Positions 26,059 to 33,623 of a stretch of DNA of 64,000 nt are shown in pieces. The notes beneath the pieces were generated by a model. That model saw only the letters and a program-made list of their open reading frames with translations. It searched no databases and was not told the DNA's origin. This DNA is from an uncultured Desulfatitalea sp. GTDB lineage: Bacteria > Desulfobacterota > Desulfobacteria > Desulfobacterales > Desulfosarcinaceae. The translations under genes and the position numbers were made by a program. Every line of letters begins with the position of its first letter. Position 1 is the first letter of the stretch. Location: contig CALMNL010000006.1 in assembly GCA_937868765.1 (NCBI GenBank), forward strand, positions 558,001-622,000, given 5' to 3'.

Positions 26059-28038
26059 ATGCAGCCCCCTATGGTCTCCGATAATCCGGTTGCCTCTCAG
26101 CGGTTGCTTGCCGATTTGGCCGCTTTGGTCGTCTCCATGGAACAAGGAGACGACGATCAGGTGCGTGCAAGGGTGTTGGCGTTTACAACGGATTTTTTTG
26201 GAGGATGCTTCGCTGTATTTCATCGTTTCGACCTTCCCCGGGGAGAGGTGGTGATCGAACAAGGATTCCGGCTTCCAGAGTCCTATCCGCAAACAGGTCC
26301 CCTGGCCGGCCGCGTCTGTTATGAAGAATTGGCGGCAGCAGATAAGTCCATCGCCTTCATTAGCGATCTGGCGTCAACTGGTTATCTCGCCAGCGACCCT
26401 GATGTGCGCCGTTATGGCCTGCGGGCCTTTTGCGGAGCCGCGATTCGGATGAACGGACGCACCGTCGGCGCTCTGGCCGTATACGGCCAAGAGCCGCGCA
26501 GATTTGAAGATCTTGGCCGCATGGTATTGTCGCTCGTTGCCCATTGGACCGCCGGCCGTTTCGTCCGGCGTGATTTGGAAACGCAACTGGCGCAAAAGGC
26601 AGCGAGAGCGCGGATGATTTCGGCTATTTCGGCCATGGCTATTTCCACTCCGGACAATGCTTTTATCGAGTTCTGCCTGCGAACCATCGGTCAAGGTCTG
26701 GCGCTCGATTTTGCCTGTCTGCAATGGTGCGAGCCGGCAAACCGGCGGTTGGATGTTTTGTCATTCTGCTGGACGCCCCAAGGTGTCTTGGAAAAAACAG
26801 ATCAAAATCCCTCGCGACTGCTGGAATTGCAACCGATGCGGAGTGTGCTTGAGCACCAACAACCTTTTTTTTGCCAGGATAGCGGTCTTTCCGATGATGA
26901 GGGCATCCGGAGCTATTCCCAGGGGCTGAATATCCGGTCCTTTGCCTTGATGCCTATCTGCAAACAAGAAACGGTGTATGGTCTGTTCACCATGGCCATG
27001 CGAAATGAACGACGTGACTGGGCCCAAGAAGAGACGAGCACCTTGATGACCCTCATGGGTATCATCGCCCAATGGAAAGAGGCTTGTACTACAGCGCACC
27101 AATTGGCCGAGAGCCAGGCGTTGAACGAGCAACTCTATCAACTGTCACCTGCCGCCATCTATCGCATTGATCTGCGCAACCTTCGCCTGCTCAATGTGAA
27201 TGCCGAATCTTGTCGATCTACCGGTTATACCGAACAAGAACTGTTGGCCATGCCGGCCGACCAACTGCTGACGCCAGCCAGTCGGGAAGTCTTTTACCGC
27301 CAACTGGCTGACATTGCGACTGGTAAAGCCGTGCCCGAAGACCTCGAGTTTGAATTCACGACCAAGAGTGGCAAGACAGAGTGGGGCCATCTGCATATCC
27401 GGCACTTGTATGAGAACGGCAAGATCTGGGGGGCCAATGTGGTGGCCAACCTCATCACTGAAAAGAAGCAAGCCCGGGAAGAGCTGGACGGTTATCGACG
27501 ACGCCTGGAGACGTTGGTCGAAGAGCGCACCCGTGAGCTCTCATTGGCTAATCAGAAGCTCCATGAAGAGATTGCGCGCCGCAATGAAACCGCCAAAGAA
27601 CTACACATGAAGAGCGAGCGGCTCAAAGAGCTGAACACGGCCATGCGCGTGTTGCTGGATAAGCGCAACGAAGATCGACTGCGCTCGGAGGAAAACATCC
27701 GTGTCAATCTGGTTCAATTGATCGAACCATACCTTGATCGGATCTGGCAAAGCGGGCTCAACGAGGCGCAACAGCAGCTGCTCAACGTTATCCGTATGAA
27801 CCTGAATGAAGTCGTTGGCCCGCCCATGCCCGAGCTTTCCGCAAAATACTACATTTTCTCTCCAGGAGAGTTGCAGGTGGCCAATCTGATCCGCAAGGGC
27901 CGAACCACTAAAGAGATGGCGCGCTTGCTGAACATCTCGCCCCGCACCGTGGAATCCTACCGCAACAATATTCGCAAGAAATTGGGGCTGAAAAGCAAAA
28001 AGGTCAATTTGAAAACCTATCTCTCCTCAAAAGAGTGA
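26059..28038 (+). CDS. Soluble GAF-GAF-PAS regulator with C-terminal LuxR-type HTH
   Basis: A 659-residue one-component sensor and probable transcription factor. Two GAF-like domains come first (about residues 15-170 and 200-345), then a PAS domain (~360-480), a coiled coil (RRLETLVEERTRELSLANQK) and a C-terminal LuxR-type helix-turn-helix (FSPGELQVANLIRKG, TTKEMARLLNISPRTVESYR). There is no transmembrane segment, receiver or kinase domain, so signals are likely cytosolic ligands or redox/gas cues. GAGAGG before the ATG at 26059 supports that start; ATG 26026 is an alternative. No target gene is evident; the ABC operon next to it is convergent. Confidence 0.88.
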   Translation: MQPPMVSDNPVASQRLLADLAALVVSMEQGDDDQVRARVLAFTTDFFGGCFAVFHRFDLPRGEVVIEQGFRLPESYPQTGPLAGRVCYEELAAADKSIAFISDLASTGYLASDPDVRRYGLRAFCGAAIRMNGRTVGALAVYGQEPRRFEDLGRMVLSLVAHWTAGRFVRRDLETQLAQKAARARMISAISAMAISTPDNAFIEFCLRTIGQGLALDFACLQWCEPANRRLDVLSFCWTPQGVLEKTDQNPSRLLELQPMRSVLEHQQPFFCQDSGLSDDEGIRSYSQGLNIRSFALMPICKQETVYGLFTMAMRNERRDWAQEETSTLMTLMGIIAQWKEACTTAHQLAESQALNEQLYQLSPAAIYRIDLRNLRLLNVNAESCRSTGYTEQELLAMPADQLLTPASREVFYRQLADIATGKAVPEDLEFEFTTKSGKTEWGHLHIRHLYENGKIWGANVVANLITEKKQAREELDGYRRRLETLVEERTRELSLANQKLHEEIARRNETAKELHMKSERLKELNTAMRVLLDKRNEDRLRSEENIRVNLVQLIEPYLDRIWQSGLNEAQQQLLNVIRMNLNEVVGPPMPELSAKYYIFSPGELQVANLIRKGRTTKEMARLLNISPRTVESYRNNIRKKLGLKSKKVNLKTYLSSKE

Positions 28039-28051
28039 GCCCCGATTCATG

Positions 28052-28750
28052 CTACCCATGTGCCGCCAGCCGGAGGTGTTCCCCATTGGCCAGACGCCCG
28101 TCGCTGACCCGCAGCACCCTCTGTGCGCATTGGGCGCAGCCGGCGCTGTGGGTGACCATGATGATGGTCGTGCCACCTTGGTGCAATTGTCCGAACAGTT
28201 CCATCACCACCTTGGCATTGCGAGAATCCAGATTGCCCGTGGGTTCGTCGGCCAGCAGAATCGGGGGTTGATTCACAATGGCGCGGGCAATGGCCGTACG
28301 CTCCATTTCCCCTCCCGAAATCTCATGGGGCAGGCGTTTGGCTTTTTTCTCCATTCCCATTCGGCTCAAGGCTTCCATGGCCAGGGCTTTTTTACCACTC
28401 CGCGGCAGCGCTTTCGCGGCCAGCGGCAGCATTACGTTTTCCAGGACCGAAAGATAGGGGATCAAATGAAAGCTCTGGAAAACGAAACCGAGATACTCAC
28501 TTCGGAAATCGGCTCTCTGTTCGGGGCCCAACGCATACACGTCGATGTCATCCACCCGGTACCGGCCTTGGGTCGGTGTGTTCATGGCCCCCAGGATCGA
28601 GAGCAACGTTGATTTTCCCGACCCTGATTCGCCCATGACCGCCACGAACTCTCCAGGGTCGATGCCAAAGCTCATGCCTTCCACTGCTTGGACGGCTGAT
28701 TCGCCTGAACCGTATATTCTGGTGATGTTTTCGCATTCAATGAATCTCAT
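28052..28750 (-). CDS. ABC transporter ATP-binding protein (LolD/MacB type)
   Basis: A 232-residue ABC ATPase. Walker A is GESGSGKSTLL, the Q-loop is FVFQSFHLIPYLSVLENV, the signature is ISGGEMERTAIARA (Met where Gln is usual), Walker B is ILLADEPTGNLDS and the switch His is in VTHS. The subgroup energises FtsX-type permeases. GAGG before the ATG at 28750. It is the last gene of a three-gene operon with the FtsX-type permease and the DUF2318 protein. Confidence 0.93.
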   Translation of the reverse strand: MRFIECENITRIYGSGESAVQAVEGMSFGIDPGEFVAVMGESGSGKSTLLSILGAMNTPTQGRYRVDDIDVYALGPEQRADFRSEYLGFVFQSFHLIPYLSVLENVMLPLAAKALPRSGKKALAMEALSRMGMEKKAKRLPHEISGGEMERTAIARAIVNQPPILLADEPTGNLDSRNAKVVMELFGQLHQGGTTIIMVTHSAGCAQCAQRVLRVSDGRLANGEHLRLAAHG

Positions 28751-28790
28751 GTGTTCCTCATATGTTCGATAGCCGCGCTGCAACGGCCCA

Positions 28791-29948
28791 TCAAAGTGTT
28801 TTCAGTGCCTGATTCGGATCCAGGCGGGCCGCCATCGCGGCCGGATATGCGCTGGCCACCAGTCCCACGACCATGGCCAGGACAATGGCGCCTATGAACA
28901 GCAGAGGATCAGGGTGCAAGGAAGGGGTCGCTTCGGCGTCGAACAGGTGCAAACCCGCCCAGATACCACCTGCGCCAAGCGCATATCCCAAAAGACCGGC
29001 CAGCAAGCTGATGGCGCCGGCTTCCAGGAAGATGATGCGCATCACATGACTGCGCCGAAAACCGACTGCCCGAAAGACGCCGATCTCTTCCGTACGCTCC
29101 TTGACGCTGCCCATCAAGGTTACCAAAACGACAATCCCGCCGATGAGCACCACGACAATGGAGAGTCCAATGGAGAAACGCTGAAAATGGGCCAGCGTCT
29201 CCATGCGACCCTTGACCACCTGTTGAATGGCCATCACCTTCGCCGATGGCAGTTTTTCGGCAATTTGCACCACCATGTCATCCACTGGGCAGTTGTGGCA
29301 AAGGGCCGCCACCTCCACAATGGAGATCTGCCCCGATTTGTTCAACACCTCTTGCGCGGTCGTCAGAGAAGCAAAGATCAACTGGTCGTCTTGGGACCCG
29401 CTCGGGGCGAGCAGGCCAGCGACCTGCATGGGCCGGCCGTTGACGGTTACCTCTTGGCCGAGCGTCAAGCCCAGGATACGGGCCGCTTCGCTGCCTGCCA
29501 GAAGGCCGTCGGCGCCTGGTACCTGGCCTTCGATCCGCCACCACGGCTTGAGAATATGGCTGACGCTGAAGTCGATGCCGGCCATCGCGGCGGGTTTCGC
29601 CTCGATGGTGACCATGCCCAGCACCATGGGACCTATAGCGGCCACATTGGCGGCGTTTTTAATGGTTGATATTTTTTGCAGTTCAGACTGGCGCAGCGGT
29701 TGCACATCAAAAGAGATGCCGCCCAGGGAAATACCACCATACGACAAGGTCAAATTGTCGGTTCGCGGAACAATCAGGATGTTGGCCCCGAATTTTTCGA
29801 GCTTGGTGTTGATGTCGTGGGTCATGGTTCGCGTAAAACTGATCACGGCAACCACCGTGGCCACACCCACTACCAGGCCGGCCAATATGAATGCGGCTTT
29901 GGACTTGCGCCGCAGGAGGTTTCTGAAGGCGATATCGCTCAGGTTCAT
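28791..29948 (-). CDS. FtsX/MacB-type ABC permease
   Basis: A 385-residue inner-membrane permease. One helix near the N-terminus (AAFILAGLVVGVATVVAVIS) is followed by a large periplasmic MacB-PCD-like domain (residues ~45-255) and three C-terminal helices of the FtsX domain, with the coupling segment GSVKERTEEIGVFRAVGF. AAGGAAGGGGAT precedes the ATG at 29948. Two bases separate it from the DUF2318 gene upstream. The DUF2318-FtsX-ATPase order recalls the Campylobacter p19 iron-uptake locus (Cj1658-Cj1663), so metal handling is likely. Confidence 0.9.
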   Translation of the reverse strand: MNLSDIAFRNLLRRKSKAAFILAGLVVGVATVVAVISFTRTMTHDINTKLEKFGANILIVPRTDNLTLSYGGISLGGISFDVQPLRQSELQKISTIKNAANVAAIGPMVLGMVTIEAKPAAMAGIDFSVSHILKPWWRIEGQVPGADGLLAGSEAARILGLTLGQEVTVNGRPMQVAGLLAPSGSQDDQLIFASLTTAQEVLNKSGQISIVEVAALCHNCPVDDMVVQIAEKLPSAKVMAIQQVVKGRMETLAHFQRFSIGLSIVVVLIGGIVVLVTLMGSVKERTEEIGVFRAVGFRRSHVMRIIFLEAGAISLLAGLLGYALGAGGIWAGLHLFDAEATPSLHPDPLLFIGAIVLAMVVGLVASAYPAAMAARLDPNQALKTL

Positions 29949-29950
29949 GA

Positions 29951-30532
29951 CTATCCCCTTCCTTGGTTGTTCTTGGCGGCGCTCAAATTGAAATAGGTTT
30001 GACCTTGCTCGATGTCCTTCACCAGGAGCACCAGTTGATCGTTTTGGATGGTACGATTCAACGGTGCTGGGTTGCAGCCGCCTTGAACCTCGTTGATCCG
30101 GATAGATTCGAAACGGCGTCCGCAGTTGTTGCACACCATGAAATCCCCTTCCTGCCGGTAGCCTTTGTTTTCCGGCCAACACACATCGCAGGCATCGAAC
30201 GCCGCGCGCAAAATGCCGTCTGCGCTTTGCAGAATAAAGTAGCGGACGGCAATACCATCGGCGGTTTTGTGTTCGAAGTGGTGCGCCTGGCGGTCGGTAA
30301 AGAGCGATAGGGGATAAGCGATCTGGGTCGCATCGCTGCGAACGCCGGTCAAGGAAGAATCGGCAGGCGTATGGGCCCCGGTGGGGGTCAAGAGAAAATA
30401 GAGGCCGCCTGCCGCACTGATTGTCACCAGGGCAAGGATCACCAAGAATATCGGCTTGCGTGACCGCTGCCGTTTTAAGACGAGGGCTCTCTTTTTTGAA
30501 CGGGTATCGGAGGAAGAATTGGTAGAGGTCAT
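29951..30532 (-). CDS. DUF2318 membrane-anchored protein with four-Cys metal or Fe-S motif
   Basis: A 193-residue protein with one N-terminal membrane helix (IFLVILALVTISAAGGLYFL) and an extracytoplasmic DUF2318 domain. The hallmark is DACDVCWPENKGYRQEGD followed by CNNCGRRF and GGCNPAPL. DUF2318 proteins accompany iron importers and are thought to handle Fe or electrons outside the membrane. AAGGAG lies ten bases before the ATG at 30532. First gene of the operon with the permease and ATPase. Confidence 0.9.
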   Translation of the reverse strand: MTSTNSSSDTRSKKRALVLKRQRSRKPIFLVILALVTISAAGGLYFLLTPTGAHTPADSSLTGVRSDATQIAYPLSLFTDRQAHHFEHKTADGIAVRYFILQSADGILRAAFDACDVCWPENKGYRQEGDFMVCNNCGRRFESIRINEVQGGCNPAPLNRTIQNDQLVLLVKDIEQGQTYFNLSAAKNNQGRG

Positions 30533-30659
30533 ATGTGTTGTCTCCTTACAAGGCTTTTTTAGTAATAACAAATAGGACCGCTGGGCTGAAATTGGCCCCG
30601 GGAACCAGAATAAGTTGAACGATCGTTTTACGTTTTAGGAAGAAGCGGGTGTGTGGCGG

Positions 30660-31046
30660 TCAACACAGAATGACGAGAGTCCGCAAATAGATAGGTATGT
30701 CCGCATGCGGCAGGAACGACTGCCGAGGCGTTCTGAATATCTGGCCAAAAACAGGAGGTGCTTCCGTTCCGGCGCAAAGCGAACTTTGCAGCACCGGGCT
30801 CCAGTGGTTCGAAGCGGTTGAGGGAATTGGGACTGATGTGTCCGCAGCGTTCGGAAAGGAATTGTCTCTACAGCAGGATGCCCCTGGATGACAGCAACCT
30901 GAAGGTGCGCCCGGCAGATCGCGGGCATTTCCCGGTTGACAGCAACATGGGTGGAGGGTGCAGACGTCGTTCTCCAAAGCTTGCGCTCTGGCACCAGCCA
31001 ACATCAATCCGATCAGCAGTATGACGAGGCAAATGTGACGTCCCAT
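30660..31046 (-). CDS. Cys-rich small exported protein
   Basis: A 128-residue protein with a signal peptide (residues 1-23, ending ARAQA) and a mature N-terminus packed with cysteines: CTLHPCCCQPG, GCCHPGASCCRD (eight Cys within 31 residues). The rest is low in charge and ends in IPIYLRTLVILC. The pattern suggests binding of a soft metal such as copper. It lies 127 bases upstream of the DUF2318 gene on the same strand and may share its promoter. The RBS is weak, so coding is likely rather than certain. Confidence 0.55.
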   Translation of the reverse strand: MGRHICLVILLIGLMLAGARAQALENDVCTLHPCCCQPGNARDLPGAPSGCCHPGASCCRDNSFPNAADTSVPIPSTASNHWSPVLQSSLCAGTEAPPVFGQIFRTPRQSFLPHADIPIYLRTLVILC

Positions 31047-31173
31047 GTAATTTGTGTCCCTACCCTTTAACGGAATATCGTTCCGAATTAATGCCTATGA
31101 CGGTTGCCGTTGTCAAGGCGGATTTGAAAAGCGGCCCCGATCTTTTGGGGTACTGCCGGGGCGGCGCATCGGT

Positions 31174-32940
31174 CTATTGAAGCAGAGAGGTAATGAAACA
31201 ACTGCCGGCGGAGGATGAATCAGAACCACTGCTGTTGTCTGTGTCCACCGCGGCGTTCGAAGTGGTATCCTCCTGTGTTGCACTGCTGGCCGTCTCACGC
31301 AGTGCGACTTTTTCTATAATGATGCCGTTGGCCACGCCGTCGATGTCGTTTTCGCCACCATCCTTAAGACGGCGGATGGCGGAAGTGCCGTCGGGTTGAG
31401 GCACGATCTGCTCACCGCCATTCCGCCATTTGCCGTCACTGCCTTGCTGAATCCAGGCCGCCAGGGGATCGATGGGGGCGCTGAAAAAGAGCCTGACCGA
31501 AGCCTCCTGCCCGGCTTGCGGTACTTGTATGCAATAGCTGATAAGACCATAGGGGCCGATATCCTTGACCGGCGGACGCGGCACTTCGGTATTCGGATCC
31601 ATGGAGACCAGTGCGTCCATGGATACAATTTGCTCCCCTGTTTGCTCGATGCTTAGAGCCAGGATGTTCTGTTCATCGTACGCCAGGCTTCTCAACATGG
31701 TTTCGGTCTCCTGCTCGTCGCTTAGGCCATTGGCGTTGAGGTCGGTGGCTGACAGATCGGATTGGCCCTCGCTAAGGGTGCCACTGCGCGAATAGAGCGA
31801 ACTGCGGGTGGTAAACACCGAGGTCGGAGACCATTCCGAGGCCAATCCATGGCTGTCGAAAAAACGTACCTGGCATGCGTATTCGGTATTTTTTCGCAAT
31901 ACAAGGAGCGGCACCCGGAAATAGGTCAGAAAATAATCGCTGCGTGTCACGTCGAGCACCGTTTTCTTGGTTTTGGTAGAAACGATGCGCCATTGGCTCT
32001 TTTTATGGGTGTCTCCAGCGTTGGCGTCCAGGAATGCGGAGCTATACAGCACGGGCGTCAGATCCACCGAGGTGGCGCCATTTGCAGGATAGGTGATGGT
32101 CGGCTGGGAGGGCGGTTGGTTTTGCTCCCATTGGGCAGCGTCATCGGGATAGGCATCCTGGTCATCGGGAACCCCGTCGCCGTCTCTATCCGCTGATGGG
32201 GCCCCTAAAACCTGTACCAGGCAGGTATCGGCGGCGGAGAGAGATTGGGTGTCGATTACCGTCAATTCAAAAATCAGAGTGCTGCTTTGACCAGTTGCTA
32301 CCGAAGGTGCAGTGAAAGTCGGTTTGGCGATTGTGGCTGCGGAAAGAGATACGCTCGTTCCGCCCGTTTGTACCCACCTGTAAGCGATGGATTGCGCCTC
32401 GGGATCATATGATTTGGTTCCATTCAATGTGACTTTCTGGCCTGATGAGGCGGTTTGGTTGTCGCCTGCTTCAGCTATGGGGGCCTGGTTGGGAGCTGGC
32501 GTCGGCGTGGCCGTGGGTCTCGGCGTGGCCGTGGGCGTCGGCGTCGTACCTGCCGCAGGGGTGCGATAGCCGATCTCGTTGGAATCACCGCTCTCAATGG
32601 TGCCGGAGTAGGCACGCACGACAAAATAGTATTGGGTGGCATTGCCGAGATCGGTGAGCGTGCAGGTGGTCGCACCTCCCGACCAGACCGGCTGACTGTA
32701 GTTATAGGCCTGATTTTGAGGTCTGCGGTAGAGGCGATAGCCATCGGGGGCAGGCGTATTGGCATCCCAGGCCAAAGTGACTTGGGCCGCCCATGCGCTG
32801 GAGGTGGTTATCAACAGGCTGGCGATAATTGCCCACCAATAGCCGCCCATCAAATGTTTATGCCGAGTTGAAAATCTGTCGCAAAAGGGTCTCGAACGTG
32901 AAGAGGATTTCTTCTCCAACGCGTTGGGGCGACCGAGCAT
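31174..32940 (-). CDS. Exported modular surface protein: FN3, PKD-like, TSP3-like, choice-of-anchor U
   Basis: A 588-residue secreted or surface protein. A long basic n-region precedes a signal peptide (GYWWAIIASLLITTSSAWA, about residues 32-51). Next come an FN3-like domain (VTLAWDANTPAPDGYRLYRR), a Pro/Thr linker made of TPTPTA-like repeats, a PKD/REJ-like domain (PIAEAGDNQTASSGQ, LNGTKSYDPEA), a calcium-type segment DRDGDGVPDDQDAYP, an FN3-like domain, and a choice-of-anchor-U domain (DGGENDIDGVANGI). The C-terminus is SSSAGSCFITSLLQ, a short form of the CFIATAA motif common on delta-proteobacterial surface proteins. AAGGAG five bases before the ATG at 32940. Likely an adhesin or sheath component. 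Confidence 0.82.
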   Translation of the reverse strand: MLGRPNALEKKSSSRSRPFCDRFSTRHKHLMGGYWWAIIASLLITTSSAWAAQVTLAWDANTPAPDGYRLYRRPQNQAYNYSQPVWSGGATTCTLTDLGNATQYYFVVRAYSGTIESGDSNEIGYRTPAAGTTPTPTATPRPTATPTPAPNQAPIAEAGDNQTASSGQKVTLNGTKSYDPEAQSIAYRWVQTGGTSVSLSAATIAKPTFTAPSVATGQSSTLIFELTVIDTQSLSAADTCLVQVLGAPSADRDGDGVPDDQDAYPDDAAQWEQNQPPSQPTITYPANGATSVDLTPVLYSSAFLDANAGDTHKKSQWRIVSTKTKKTVLDVTRSDYFLTYFRVPLLVLRKNTEYACQVRFFDSHGLASEWSPTSVFTTRSSLYSRSGTLSEGQSDLSATDLNANGLSDEQETETMLRSLAYDEQNILALSIEQTGEQIVSMDALVSMDPNTEVPRPPVKDIGPYGLISYCIQVPQAGQEASVRLFFSAPIDPLAAWIQQGSDGKWRNGGEQIVPQPDGTSAIRRLKDGGENDIDGVANGIIIEKVALRETASSATQEDTTSNAAVDTDNSSGSDSSSAGSCFITSLLQ

Positions 32941-33623
32941 GCTCACTCCTTAATTCATCGAAGGGGAAAGGCAGGATTGAAGGTACGGTTGATCCTCTCG
33001 TCCGTTTCAAGCACCAGCGCCGGGGCGCACCTCGCGCCCGCTTTGCAAGAGTATCGTTTGTCCCCCAAACCGCGTGTCGGGTTTGGCGTTTTTGACGGGG
33101 ATGGTCCCTGCCTAGGCTTTGAGGCCGGGCGCCATGGATTGATTCCGTGTTTCCGGCAAGCAAGATACCTGCCAGCAATTTGCCTAACTTCTATGCCACC
33201 ATTCGGCGTATCGAGAAACGTCGAATTTATGAGCGTTCATGAACAGCTACACCGGCAAGGGGCAAGGGGATCGGCTCGTCGGCAACTGCCGCATGAATGT
33301 CGGAGATATGGCAAGCGCGGGTGAATTGTCTCAGGATGGGAAGAATTCGTAACCGCCCGTGCAAAGGACGTAACCCCCCTTGCCTCTGCCTGCGATCCAT
33401 ATCAATACCAAGCCGGAAGCCTGAAAAAATACCGGCCGTAGCCTACCCCGCCCTCAACAAGGCCCCTCATGAAGGGGAGTGGAGGGTCCACACAATTTGT
33501 GTGCGGCTTTTCTTTCTGCCTTGATTTTAAGTTCAGCTTAATTTACCAGATGGGGCACTCAATCGTTTAAAAAATTCTTTAGACGATAATTTTCAAATTC
33601 GCAAGCACCTCAAAGGAGCTACC
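32941..33623. other. 683-bp gene-free region between the surface-protein gene and carB
   Basis: No gene is supported; short frames here lack RBS and family features. It holds divergent promoters for the surface-protein gene and carB. Structured elements: CCAAACC/GGTTTGG hairpin (33065-33071 with 33080-33086) followed by CGTTTTT, readable as a plus-strand terminator; CCCCT/AGGGG hairpin at 33464-33478; and the palindrome at 33489-33503. No c-di-GMP or other riboswitch consensus could be matched. Confidence 0.5.
33489..33503. promoter_or_regulatory. Palindrome upstream of carB, possible operator
   Basis: CACACAA-T-TTGTGTG is a perfect 7-bp inverted repeat around one base, about 120 bases before the carB start. 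A CGGC and a pyrimidine-rich stretch follow, so it could instead be part of a terminator. Confidence 0.3.

Noticed and set aside
32941-33240. Possible c-di-GMP (GEMM) riboswitch before the surface-protein gene
   Set aside because: GCAAAGC-like pieces occur on the minus strand, but the paired stems and the GGGCAAACC segment of the consensus could not be placed.
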